Positions 18,292-28,462 of a stretch of 64,000 bases of DNA are shown one piece after another. The notes below the pieces were generated by a model, which did no database searches, was not told where the DNA came from, and worked only from the letters and a program-made list of their open reading frames with translations. The DNA lies in assembly GCF_001982635.1 (NCBI RefSeq), contig NZ_MKFI01000009.1, forward strand, positions 62,001 through 126,000, in the 5' to 3' direction. The position numbers were made by a program, and so were the translations under genes. The first letter of the stretch is position 1. The number at the start of each line of letters is the position of its first letter. Source of the DNA: Bradyrhizobium mercantei (lineage in GTDB: Bacteria > Pseudomonadota > Alphaproteobacteria > Rhizobiales > Xanthobacteraceae).

Positions 18292-18722
18292 AGATCGCAC
18301 ATACGCAATCTTCAAACGCTCCGCTCGATTTGAACGGAAGACGGAACTTGTTCCGGCGAAGGGATGGTGGAGTTGCTCGCGCACGCACCGGTGCGGCGTG
18401 ACCGTCGACAGCTCTACGGAGGTTGGCGCGAAGTGACGGAGGTCGTGTTGTACATGGAGCACGAGCCGACCCGTGGCCGGCAGACGCATCTTGCACATGC
18501 GAAATAGGTGGGGCGTTACGGATATAGACTGTTGCTGCAGCGCGGCTGGCCCGTGCCAATAAGCACATCGTCCGCGTCACACTGTACGGATCGTACTATC
18601 GAGTCCCATGACGTACAGGCCTGTTAACGCAACTGGCAGATCAGGTGGGTGGAGTGTCCAGTTTTTCTGCCTCAAGACTATTGCTCGCCGAAAAAACTGA
18701 TCCTATTTCAATCGCGCCTGCG

Positions 18723-18749
18723 CTAGCACTCGCAGGTGTCGATTGCTAG
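18723..18749 (+). promoter_or_regulatory. CIRCE element (HrcA operator) of groESL
   Basis: CTAGCACTC-N9-GATTGCTAG matches the CIRCE inverted repeat TTAGCACTC-N9-GAGTGCTAA at 8/9 and 7/9 positions, 45 bases before groES. This predicts HrcA heat-shock repression. No -24/-12 element was seen, unlike the NifA-controlled groESL copy known in Bradyrhizobium. Confidence 0.75.
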
Positions 18750-18793
18750 CAATCGAAGAATCGTCAACTTGTGCAAATCCTCAGGAGGGCTTC

Positions 18794-19108
18794 ATGAATT
18801 TCCGTCCGCTTCACGACCGCGTCGTGGTCAAGCGTATCGACGCCGACGAGAAGACCGCTGGCGGCATCATCATTCCGGACACAGCCAAGGAAAAGCCCTC
18901 GCAGGGCGAAATCATCGCCGTGGGCCCGGGTGGCCGCGACGAAACTGGCAAGCTGATCCCGATCGACGTCAAGGTCGGCGACCGCGTCCTGTTCGGAAAA
19001 TGGTCGGGAACCGAGGTCAAAATCGATGGCCATGAGCTGTTGATCATGAAGGAGAGCGACATCATGGGCGTTCTCACCGACGTGTCTTCCAGCAAGAAGG
19101 CTGCCTAA
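18794..19108 (+). CDS. groES: co-chaperonin GroES
   Basis: 104 residues, the full usual length. The opening MNFRPLHDRVVVKRIDADEK, the mobile loop region KTAGGIIIPDTAKEKPSQGE and the roof GPGGRDETGK are standard. ATG 18794 follows a strong CAGGAGGG site; the frame is open upstream to 18743 but that part overlaps CIRCE. GroES caps the GroEL folding chamber. It is co-transcribed with groEL 84 bases downstream. Rhizobia carry several groESL copies, and this one appears to be heat-inducible. Confidence 0.97.
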   Translation: MNFRPLHDRVVVKRIDADEKTAGGIIIPDTAKEKPSQGEIIAVGPGGRDETGKLIPIDVKVGDRVLFGKWSGTEVKIDGHELLIMKESDIMGVLTDVSSSKKAA

Positions 19109-19192
19109 TCCATTCGCTCGCACCGCTCGCCTTGAGGAGCGCCTGCCGGGCGCCCCGCCAAGGTGAGAAAGACATCACTCAGGGAACTCATC

Positions 19193-20842
<1,650 letters not shown>

Positions 20843-20874
20843 TCCAGCTGCGTCACGCCAAACCACGAAATGCG

Positions 20875-20902
20875 AAAACCCCAGCAGCAACGCTGGGGTT
20901 TT
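20875..20902 (+). terminator. intrinsic terminator of groESL
   Basis: AAAACCCCAGC, loop AGCAAC, GCTGGGGTTTT: an 11-base perfect stem ending in a T run, 32 bases after the groEL stop. The A/T ends also allow bidirectional use. Confidence 0.9.
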
Positions 20903-21058
20903 CTACTTGGGGTGCGGACTCACAACGCGTCGCCTTGGTCCTGTTAGGCCATTCTGCATGTTGGTAGCCCCTGGCGGTTTGGGGGCTGGAAAGGGCGCTG
21001 GCGAAAGCCTGGATCGGCGGGCTGCGGCTGCAATTGGTTGATCGGGCCTTTTGCTGAT

Positions 21059-21244
21059 GATCTTTTGAAATAGGCGATCCTGTTTACCGAAGCGTCCGTC
21101 CGCCTTGGTGTCCGACGTCAACGGTTGGGACAAAGTCACGGTCATGCCGGCCTCGTGGCAGGCGAGGATCTCCGCGCCGGTAACCGCGACTGGCCACGGC
21201 TCAAGCGTGTTGGTCTGGAACCCGGTCTTCGCCTGCTTGGCCAT
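21059..21244 (-). pseudogene. IS1182-like transposase fragment
   Basis: About 62 residues (EILACHEAGMTVTLSQPLTSD, then KADGRFGKQ) match the central part of IS1182-family transposases, where the text after the second catalytic Asp reads E-E-I-L-A-C-E-x-A-G-I-T-V. Both ends are missing. The frame continues to 20903 without resemblance. Confidence 0.55.
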
Positions 21245-21320
21245 ATTGGCGAGTCTTCTGGGGGTGCATCAAAGTGGTGCTGCACGGCCCCGAGCAGTTA
21301 TATACATTATGAATGTTAAA

Positions 21321-21413
21321 ATTCTCGTTTATTGCGAATTACAGCGTATTAAGTGTTGCCTAACTGGCTTAGTCCTGTGTACTATATATGTAATAATTCA
21401 CGATTTTTGCGAA
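21321..21413 (+). promoter_or_regulatory. abiE promoter region flanked by two 18-base direct repeats (likely AbiEi operators)
   Basis: Repeat 1 (21321-21338, ATTCTCGTTTATTGCGAA) and repeat 2 (21396-21413, ATTCACGATTTTTGCGAA) agree at 15 of 18 positions, and each contains an internal TTC...GAA dyad. Between them lie a possible -35 TTGCCT (21356) and -10 TACTAT (21380) with 18-base spacing. AbiEi antitoxins of other systems autorepress through repeats in this position. The region is AT-rich against a GC-rich background. Confidence 0.55.
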
Positions 21414-21422
21414 AATCAACGT

Positions 21423-22235
21423 ATGAACAATTCAATCCAGTCACGGCTGCCCCGTGGCCGTGCCCAGCTTCGGCAGGTTCTCGCCGACTCGGGTGACGTG
21501 ATCCACATTGCCGATGTGACAAAGGCGCTCTCTGTTTCGCGAACTGAAGCTGCCAAGCGCCTCGCTCGATGGCGCGAGCAAGGATGGCTGCGCCGGGTAG
21601 GGTCTGGTGCCTATGTTCCGGCGTCGATCGACACACTCGGCTCGGAACGAGTTCTCGACGATGCCTGGGTGCTCGTGCCGGCGCTTTTCGCACCCGGCTA
21701 CATCGCCGGCCGTACGGCTGCCGAGCATTGGGACCTGACGGAGCAGATTTTCAAAGACATCGTGGTCGTCACCGGGCAAGCCATCCGCGAGAGGCATCAG
21801 AAGCGCCAGGGGTTCGACTTCACGCTGAAGCATCTGAAGCCGGAGAAAATCTTCGGCACCAAGCCCATTTGGCGCCACAACACCAAGGTGCCGGTCTCCG
21901 ATGTCCACCGCACGATCATCGACATGCTCGATGACCCTGCGCTCGGCGGGGGTGTTCAGCATGTGTCGGATTGCCTGGGTGCATATTTCAAACGGCCCGA
22001 CCGCAGCGATCAAAAGCTGATCGAATACGCCGATCAGCTTGGCAATGGCGCCGTGTTCAAGCGCCTTGGATTCTTTGCGGAAAGACGCGCTGACGGCGCC
22101 ACGCTGGTTGAACTCTGCCGCGTCCGCCTCACGGCAGGCAATGCCAAGCTCGATCCTGCTTTGGATTGCAAGCGACTCATATCAAGATGGCGGCTCCTCA
22201 TTCCGCCATCCTGGACATCCGGAGAACCTGGTTGA
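21423..22235 (+). CDS. abiEi: AbiEi-family antitoxin/transcriptional regulator
   Basis: 270 residues from ATG 21423; the upstream extension of the frame to 21105 runs over IS debris and the promoter. An N-terminal winged helix (ADVTKALSVSRTEAAKRLARW, residues about 35-55) is followed by the AbiEi_4-type C-terminal domain (AGRTAAEHWDLTEQIFKDIVVVTG). Antitoxin of the type IV AbiE system: it represses its own operon and counteracts the nucleotidyltransferase without binding it. The stop TGA overlaps the TTG start of abiEii by four bases. Confidence 0.88.
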   Translation: MNNSIQSRLPRGRAQLRQVLADSGDVIHIADVTKALSVSRTEAAKRLARWREQGWLRRVGSGAYVPASIDTLGSERVLDDAWVLVPALFAPGYIAGRTAAEHWDLTEQIFKDIVVVTGQAIRERHQKRQGFDFTLKHLKPEKIFGTKPIWRHNTKVPVSDVHRTIIDMLDDPALGGGVQHVSDCLGAYFKRPDRSDQKLIEYADQLGNGAVFKRLGFFAERRADGATLVELCRVRLTAGNAKLDPALDCKRLISRWRLLIPPSWTSGEPG

Positions 22236-25200
22236 TCGACAAGCGCGAGATTCTCGACCTTGCCGCGCAGACATCGCTCAACCCGCATGTCATCGAGAAG
22301 GACTACGTCCTCGGCTGGATGCTCGCTGGCATCTATGCTCATGAGGAACTTGCCGACAACTGGATATTTAAGGGCGGGACCTGTCTCAAGAAATGCTTCT
22401 TCGAGACCTATCGGTTCTCCGAAGACCTCGGTGCGCCGCGACGGCGCGGGAGGACGATCATGAGTTAGATGGTCCTCTCTCAACCTGCTGATTTTCGACC
22501 GGCGGCTGCAATGCCGCCCGTCTACCGAGAGCAGTAGACAGAAGGGGGTTGCAAAGCTCGACCGGGTGTCGCCGGTGGGGTGTCATAAGCAGAGCAACCT
22601 TAACTGTACCGAATGCGCCCATCGAGCGTAGGTCGGGCTACCGCAGTGTCCATGGCGAGATAACGAAGTGAGTGCTGGAAACCTCTTTATCTGAGAATGC
22701 CTCCACGTCGTGCGATGGCACGGGAGGCAAGCAATGCGAACAGAACCGGCCTGGCTCGATGTTCCTCGCTGGTGGGTGTGTCTCAACGCATCCGAGATGG
22801 GAGCGGCTCTCCTTAGCCCATCTTCAGTGTCGCAAGGGGTATAGCTCACCGCCTAAAGACACAAAGGTTGGAAATCAGAACGCGGGAACTCGGTACATCT
22901 GCCCAGCTCGAAACTGGGCTCGCCGCGACGACCGGAGATGGGTGCACCGAGGACGGAGCTTTCGTAGTAGTCCGAGCATGGGAAAGCCATGCACATGGCG
23001 AAGGAAAGCAGGAAGACGATAGATTTGCATGATGGAGAAATGATCCATGGACATGGATCGTCAGGCCGACGAGGTCTGGATACTCAGCATTCAGCGCAAG
23101 CTCTATCAGTGGAGTCAGGCAAATCCTGACGACCAGTGGCGAGACATGTGGGGTTGGTTAACTGACATCCGCACGCTTCGCTGCGCTTGGCGGCGCGTCT
23201 CCTCAAACCGAGGAGCACGAACCGCCGGGATCGACAGGATGACTGTGGGAAGCATTCGGGCTAAACGGGGAGAGAGCCGCTTTCTGGAGGGACTACAAGC
23301 CGAGCTGCGCTCCGGCGTATACCGGCCCAGCCCCTCCAAGCGGGTCCTCATACCAAAAGCCGGGAAACCAGGACAGTTCCGACCTCTGGGCATTCCCACG
23401 ATCAAGGATCGCGTCGTACAGGGCGCGGTCAAAATCTTATTGGAGCCTGTCTTCGAAGCGCAGTTCTGGCACGTCTCCTACGGGTTTCGGCCCGGACGAA
23501 ACAGCCATGGTGCTTTGGAGTACCTCCGTCGAACAACCTTGCCGCAGAAACGCGACAAGGATACGCGACGGAGCCGGTTGCCGTACCCATGGGTTATCGA
23601 AGGCGACATCAAAAGCTGCTTCGACCAAATCTCGCATCACCTCTTGATGAAACGGCTGCGCGCTCGCGTAGGCGATCGTCGGGTGATACGGCTGGTTGGG
23701 CGGTTCTTGAAAGCCGGCGTCCTTGCGGAAGACCAGTTCCTCCGCACAGACAATGGAACGCCCCAAGGCGGAATCGTCTCTCCCTTGCTCTCCAATATTG
23801 TGCTCAGCGCAATCGAGGAACGCTACGAGAGGTGGACGTATCACCGCACGAAACTCTATGCTCGCCGCAAAAGCGACGGGGTCACGGCGGCGAGACACAC
23901 ACGAATCTCTGATCGCAAGATCGGCCGGTGCGTGTTCTTGCCCGTACGCTATGCTGACGACTTCATCCTGCTGGTATCGGGCACAAAAGAGGAGGCCGAA
24001 GCGGAAAGAACCGCGTTGGCCGACTATTTGCGCGAGAGCACAGGACTAGAATTGTCGCCAGAGAAAACAAAGATCACAGCTTTAGTAGATGGATTCGACT
24101 TCCTTGGCTTCCATCTCGGTGCCTATTGGAATGAACGCTTTGGCTTCGGCACGCGCGTTCAAATTCCAAAGGCGAAAGTTGCTGACCTGCGTCACCGGAT
24201 CAAGCAATTGACAAAGCGTAATACCACGCTTGTCAGGCTTGGTGAGAAGCTCCGAGAGATCAATTCCATCCTCCGCGGATGGGCGTACTACTATCGCTAC
24301 TGTGCCTATGCGTTCGACGTATTCACCAGCATCGACTGGTATGTCGGAGATCGCATATGGCGTTGGTTGCGGTACAAGCGCCCAAAAGCAGCAGTGCACG
24401 AGATTCTGGCCTCACGCAGGCCAAGTCAATTTCGACGCACACGTAAGGTCTGGCAGGACGGACCTATTGAGCAATTTGTGCTCGCATGGACCCCAGTCTG
24501 CCGGTACCGCCTTGCTTGGATGGAAACACCTGCCTTCGCCACGTCTTCTGGAGAGCCGGATGCGTAACGAAAGACGCACGTCCGGTTCGGGAAGAGGCGG
24601 TGAGAAACCGATCGCACAAACGCGACGCGGCGCTCACCGCCTACTTTTACACTTTACGCTGCGTAACGAGGCGCATCTTGATGAAGCCTTCCTGAGGCGG
24701 GTCTTTGCCGAAATCGGCGGTTGGATTTACGACGAGACCGGCATCGAAATCCCAGCTGACCAGCAGGAGTTCGAAATCCTCAAAAATCCGCGCGGCAATC
24801 TCTCATGCCAGGGCAAAATCAGTTACAAGGGGCCGGTTTCGCCGACCCGGTCCCTGCCTCGCGTCAAGCTCGACCTGACCGCCGATGAACGCGTCGTCCT
24901 GCCACCCGAGACGGTAGAAATCTTTCATCCCTATTCCGACGCGCCGGAAGAGGGGATTGAGGTGCTCGCCTACGACTACGTCGAAGCCTTTGCCGAAAAA
25001 TTCCGCGCTCTGGCTGAACGCACCCGGCCGCGCGATCTCTACGATGTCGTCAACCTCTACCGCAACGCCGATGCCCGGCCCGAGCAGCAACAGTTCGTCA
25101 CGGTGCTGCGCGAGAAATGCGCGTTCAAAGGCATCCAATTGCCTCAACTCGTCGACATCGAACCGCACCGCGGCGATGTTGAGGCCGGCTGGTCCGGCAT

Positions 25201-25876
25201 GCTCAACCATCAGCTTCCGGCTTTGCTGCCGATCGTGTCCTTCTGGGACGCCCTGCCGGAGATATTTAGGTGGCTTCATGGCCAGGTTGCGGCGCCGGTG
25301 CTGCCGACGATGCCGCTTCTTGGTGGTGCTGGTGCCGAAGCGATCCGCGAGCGCATCGTCGGTCTTCCGCCGGGATCACATGGCCAGACCTTCATTGAGA
25401 CCATTCGTTTTGCCGCCGCCAACCGCTTGCTGGTCAATCTCGACTATCGCGACCAACAGGGCAAGCGATCCACTCGCGCAATCGAAGCCTATTCCTTGCG
25501 GCGATCCCGCGCGGGCGATGTTCTGTTGATGGCAGTTCGTGCGGATAGCGGTCAGCCGCGCAGCTATCGCCTCGACAGCATTCTAGGAGTTTCGCAGACG
25601 CAGACAACATTCTCGCCACGCTATCCGATCGAGTTGACGCCGACAGGCCCGCAATCGATCCCTCTAACGTCACGGCCTGTCGGCCTTGTGCTGCCCCGAG
25701 CCTCAACGCGCCGGCGATCGCGTGCGTCAAGCAGCGGCACCACTTATGTCTTTCGTTGCACGATCTGCGGCAAGCTGTTCGAGCGCAAGAGCCACGACAG
25801 CACGCTGCGGCCCCACAAGAACCGTGCTGGCTATCAGTGTTACGGCACATACGGAACCTATGTCCGAACGAAATAG
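22232..25876 (+). CDS. abiEii: AbiEii-family nucleotidyltransferase toxin, interrupted by a group II intron
   Basis: Exons 22232-22430 and 24651-25876; precise removal of 22431-24650 restores one frame of 475 codons including the stop. The TTG at 22232 has GGAG seven bases upstream; ATG 22187 is an alternative. Exon 1 carries the first nucleotidyltransferase motif (WIFKGGTCLKKC) and ends in RFSEDL plus the first base of the next codon. Exon 2 resumes as (D)FTLRNEAHLDE, so the intron splits the second catalytic Asp codon of the D-L-D pair. After the transferase come a WYL-like region (LLVNLDYRDQQGKRSTRAIEAYSL, near exon-2 residue 270) and a C-terminal C2H2-like finger (C-T-I-C-G-K-L-F). Without splicing only a 66-residue inactive fragment would be made. 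Confidence 0.82.
23047..24567 (+). CDS. ltrA: group II intron reverse transcriptase/maturase
   Basis: 506 residues encoded in intron domain IV. Reverse transcriptase blocks are in order: RT2-3 (RVLIPKAGKPGQFRPLGIP near 98), RT4 (GDIKSCFDQISH near 185), RT5 (TPQGGIVSPLLSNI near 235) and the catalytic YADD (VRYADDFILL near 300). A thumb/maturase X domain follows (GFDFLGFHLG, LRGWAYYYRY). The C-terminus (ASSGEPDA-type end) lacks an HNH endonuclease, so mobility would use a nick-independent route. The last 15 bases of the gene overlap intron domain V, which is unusual. The protein would assist splicing and reverse transcription of its host intron. Confidence 0.93.
   Translation: MDMDRQADEVWILSIQRKLYQWSQANPDDQWRDMWGWLTDIRTLRCAWRRVSSNRGARTAGIDRMTVGSIRAKRGESRFLEGLQAELRSGVYRPSPSKRVLIPKAGKPGQFRPLGIPTIKDRVVQGAVKILLEPVFEAQFWHVSYGFRPGRNSHGALEYLRRTTLPQKRDKDTRRSRLPYPWVIEGDIKSCFDQISHHLLMKRLRARVGDRRVIRLVGRFLKAGVLAEDQFLRTDNGTPQGGIVSPLLSNIVLSAIEERYERWTYHRTKLYARRKSDGVTAARHTRISDRKIGRCVFLPVRYADDFILLVSGTKEEAEAERTALADYLRESTGLELSPEKTKITALVDGFDFLGFHLGAYWNERFGFGTRVQIPKAKVADLRHRIKQLTKRNTTLVRLGEKLREINSILRGWAYYYRYCAYAFDVFTSIDWYVGDRIWRWLRYKRPKAAVHEILASRRPSQFRRTRKVWQDGPIEQFVLAWTPVCRYRLAWMETPAFATSSGEPDA
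24553..24588 (+). ncRNA. group II intron domain V
   Basis: 36-base hairpin: GAGCCGGA pairs with TCCGGTTC, TGCGT with ACGCA, loop AACGAAAG. It contains the catalytic AGC triad at its 5' strand. This is the most conserved part of group II ribozymes. Confidence 0.9.
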
Positions 25877-26123
25877 CAGCTGGGCCGCTGTATGAACAAG
25901 CTCCTACTGGCTCTGGTCCTCTTGAGTCGTTTCGAGCGTGGAGAATTCAGTCAGCCCTCGGAGGGGCATAACCTGCTCGAGGCTTGCGGCTACCCCGTCA
26001 CTGAAAAAGGCTTCGTCGGCTCGGCAAACACCCTGCTTAAAGTAGACTGCTGATAGCGGTCAGTTTGATTGTGGCGCTGTTTTGCTGCTGGAATGTTGAC
26101 CGTCAACGTCGCATATTTCAGGA

Positions 26124-26429
26124 ATGACCAAGGCGCTCGGCACCAAAGAACAGACGATCATGGATTATCTCCATGAGCACGTCTTCGACCCGATTTTAGC
26201 GTCACCGACTGCCTCTAACAGCCTTAAGCAGGGCATCAGGCTGACAATTATCCGTATGACGGAGCGCGATGCCGTCGGAATGGTCGATTATTTCTGGGCA
26301 GCTCTGAAAGGGACCCCGCGAAGCGTCGGTTTCGCCGCTAAGATGAAGAAGGAGGGGTTTGACAGATTTGAGGAGAAGTTTGAGGAATTTCGGGATCGCT
26401 TTGGCAATGATTTTCTGAGCCGACCATGA
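26124..26429 (+). CDS. hypothetical protein adjacent to abiE
   Basis: 101 residues, soluble, no signal peptide. The opening TKEQTIMDYLHEHVFDPIL and the later MVDYFWAALKGT, ending in an amphipathic, charged helix (EGFDRFEEKFEEFRDRF), look like a genuine small rhizobial protein. It starts 247 bases after abiEii. Function unknown; location beside AbiE suggests, without proof, an accessory role. Confidence 0.6.
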   Translation: MTKALGTKEQTIMDYLHEHVFDPILASPTASNSLKQGIRLTIIRMTERDAVGMVDYFWAALKGTPRSVGFAAKMKKEGFDRFEEKFEEFRDRFGNDFLSRP

Positions 26430-26697
26430 CGCCCAAGCGACCCAGAGACCCCAACCAAGCTCGCTAAGCGGATCATTGACATCGCGACAGGCGAAACGCC
26501 TGACCGTAATCCTACGCCCGAGGAGGGCGGGGCTTGCAGTTTCCACGCCGTTGGAAGATGCGTCACACGAAGGCGAGCTCGCGGACCAAGTTTTAGTCGA
26601 GAAGTACCGGCGCTGGCGCGAAGACAACCTTCAGCAGGGCGCGCCGGTCCGCATGCAGTGGGCAAACTGGTCAAGAGGCACCGAGCGGTTCTGACGA

Positions 26698-27939
26698 CTA
26701 AGCTATGATTCGGACAGGGAGCGCGGAATAACCGTGCACGAAGTTGGATGCAACTCGCTCTGGCTCACCAACGATCTCGATCTCCAAGCGTGCATTCAGC
26801 ATCTCCTCCCAGAGGATTCTTAGCTGCAGCTCCGCAAGATGCCGACCAACGCAACGATGGATGCCGAATCCGAACGAGAGATGTTGACGCACGTTCTTGC
26901 GGTCGATCACGAATTTGTTGGCATCCTCGATGACCTCATCGTCGCGGTTACCGGAGATGTACCACATGACGACCTTGTCACCTTGCCTGATTTGCTTGCC
27001 TCCCATGATGGTATCAGCCGTGGCGTTGCGACGCATGTGTGCAATCGGCGTCTGATACCGAATAATCTCGGACACAGCGCTCGACACCAAGCTGGGATTA
27101 TCCCGCAGCTTTCGTAGCTCGGACGGGTGCTCCTTCATGAACAGCAGGCCTCCGGTGATCGAATTGCGCGTGGTGTCGTTCCCGCCCACGATCAGGAGAA
27201 TGAGATTTCCAAGGAACTCACGTGGCTCCATATGCCTAGTCGCGGATGAGTGCGCCATCATCGAAATGAGATCAACGCGTGGCTCGGCGTCTATTCGTTC
27301 ACGCCAAAGCCGAGTGAAATAGTCCAAGCACTCGGACAGGATTGCGCTTCGCTTGTCCCAGCTGTCGATGGCGTGGCCAATTCTCGGAGTTGTAACGGCT
27401 ATGTCCGACCAGTACGTCAGGAGCCGCCGATCCTCAAACGGAAAATCAAACAGCGTGGCCAGCATCTGCGTTGTCAACTCAATCGAGACCATGTCGACCC
27501 AGTTGAAGGTATCATTGCGCGGCAAGCCATCCAGGATCGTCTTGACGCGACGACGGATTAATCCTTCGAGCTTCGCCAGATTGTCCGGTGCGACTATCGG
27601 ACTTACGGTGTGGCGCTGCTCGCCATGTTTGGGAGGATCCATCTTAATGAAGCTCGGAGTCCAATGCTCCTCGGGCACGTCGACAATCGTCACACCTTGC
27701 TCTGACGTGAATATTTTATGATTTGTATCGACGGCCACGATATCGCGGTATTTGGTTATCGACCAATATGGACCGTATGGGCTGTCCTGGCAGTAGTGAA
27801 CGGGATCCTCCCTTCGCAGCCGCTCGAAGCAAGGCCATATGCTGTCATCTTCAAAGCGCTTTGCTTCGCTTACATCCAGATTGGTCAACGGAATGCAGCA
27901 CGCATCTTCGTCTCCGCGTGCTTCCAAGCGCGTTTTCAT
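26698..27939 (-). CDS. cytochrome P450
   Basis: 413 residues from ATG 27939, which has an AAGGAGG site a few bases upstream; the frame is open to 28062 but that extension is unlikely. The I-helix oxygen-activation motif is VGGNDTTRN near residue 250, the K-helix ExxR is EIIR near 295, and the heme-binding loop FGFGIHRCVG carries the Cys ligand near 360. It is a bacterial class I-like P450 needing ferredoxin partners, none of which lie next to it. P450s of symbiotic regions include the CYP112-117 gibberellin set and CYP127; the long substrate-channel text resembles terpenoid/alkane/steroid oxidisers. Substrate unknown. Confidence 0.92.
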   Translation of the reverse strand: MKTRLEARGDEDACCIPLTNLDVSEAKRFEDDSIWPCFERLRREDPVHYCQDSPYGPYWSITKYRDIVAVDTNHKIFTSEQGVTIVDVPEEHWTPSFIKMDPPKHGEQRHTVSPIVAPDNLAKLEGLIRRRVKTILDGLPRNDTFNWVDMVSIELTTQMLATLFDFPFEDRRLLTYWSDIAVTTPRIGHAIDSWDKRSAILSECLDYFTRLWRERIDAEPRVDLISMMAHSSATRHMEPREFLGNLILLIVGGNDTTRNSITGGLLFMKEHPSELRKLRDNPSLVSSAVSEIIRYQTPIAHMRRNATADTIMGGKQIRQGDKVVMWYISGNRDDEVIEDANKFVIDRKNVRQHLSFGFGIHRCVGRHLAELQLRILWEEMLNARLEIEIVGEPERVASNFVHGYSALPVRIIA

Positions 27940-28418
27940 GCGGCCTCCTTGGTCGGTTCTTTCTGGAGAGCCCATGATCTCTGCAAGCCCGGAACCGGAT
28001 AGGCTCGTTCCGGGTGCTTCAGTTGAAATAGGTTCTCGCCCGAATAGGCAAAGAATATCCAAAAACGCAGCCTAGCCCCCCTACCATTTCCGGCAGGAGC
28101 GAAACCGCCGTCACGCTGCGACGCTCTTCGACTGCAACATTCTTTGCGGCGGCGAAGATATTGACGGCCAGCAAGAGGCAACTCCGGGCCACGTGGATGT
28201 ATTGAGGGGCGAAGCTGAATGATCTCAGCCGTGGGCGTCCGCGCGTGCGGATGAAAAAGGTGCTTCGGTCATGGCCGTCCAAAAAAACCAACACGTCAAA
28301 GGTCTTGGACCCGGGCCAGTGAAACTCCGATTTAAGTTCGGCGTTGGGAAGCTCTGAGTTATTTATAACTTATTGATTTTACGTAGCTAATTGCTGTTCT
28401 GGACACTATGCCGTCGAT
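27940..28418. other. 479-base gap between the P450 and the HigB operon
   Basis: No gene supported. A weak -24/-12-like string on the minus strand (27990s) was considered and rejected. The last 90 bases are AT-rich and lead into the toxin-antitoxin promoter. Confidence 0.45.
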
Positions 28419-28442
28419 GGAATAGTTCTTGACGACTATTCC
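28419..28442. promoter_or_regulatory. perfect inverted repeat, probable operator of the HigB/XRE-MNT/HEPN operon
   Basis: GGAATAGT-N8-ACTATTCC, eight-base perfect arms. It overlaps the proposed -35 box, as expected for autorepression by the XRE-type protein encoded two genes into the operon. Confidence 0.7.
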
Positions 28443-28457
28443 CTCTATGGAATATAT
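28429..28457 (+). promoter_or_regulatory. promoter of the toxin-antitoxin operon
   Basis: TTGACG (28429-28434), 17-base spacer, ATATAT (28452-28457). The -35 lies inside the inverted repeat. Transcription would start almost at the higB ATG (28463), so the first message would be nearly leaderless. Confidence 0.55.
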
Positions 28458-28462
28458 GATCG

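Larger units (their letters stand above)
22431..24650 (+). mobile_element. group II intron (2220 bases) with maturase ORF, inserted in abiEii
   Basis: The 5' end reads GTGCG at 22431 (group II consensus GUGYG) and the 3' end is AC at 24649-24650 (consensus AY). Domain V is at 24553-24588. Domain VI follows with a stem GGCGGTGAG/CTCACCGCC and a bulged branch-point A at 24643, eight bases from the 3' end. Exon joining rebuilds the AbiEii reading frame exactly, which fixes both boundaries. All parts needed for splicing and retrohoming appear present, apart from an endonuclease domain in the maturase. Confidence 0.93.

Noticed and set aside
21105..21422. Upstream extension of the abiEi frame
   Set aside because: Runs antisense to an IS remnant and through the promoter repeats; ATG 21423 gives the normal N-terminus.
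27985..28005. sigma54-like sequence on the minus strand before the P450 gene
   Set aside because: Only GG and TTGCA agree, the -24 box is CGGTTC, and no NifA site lies upstream.
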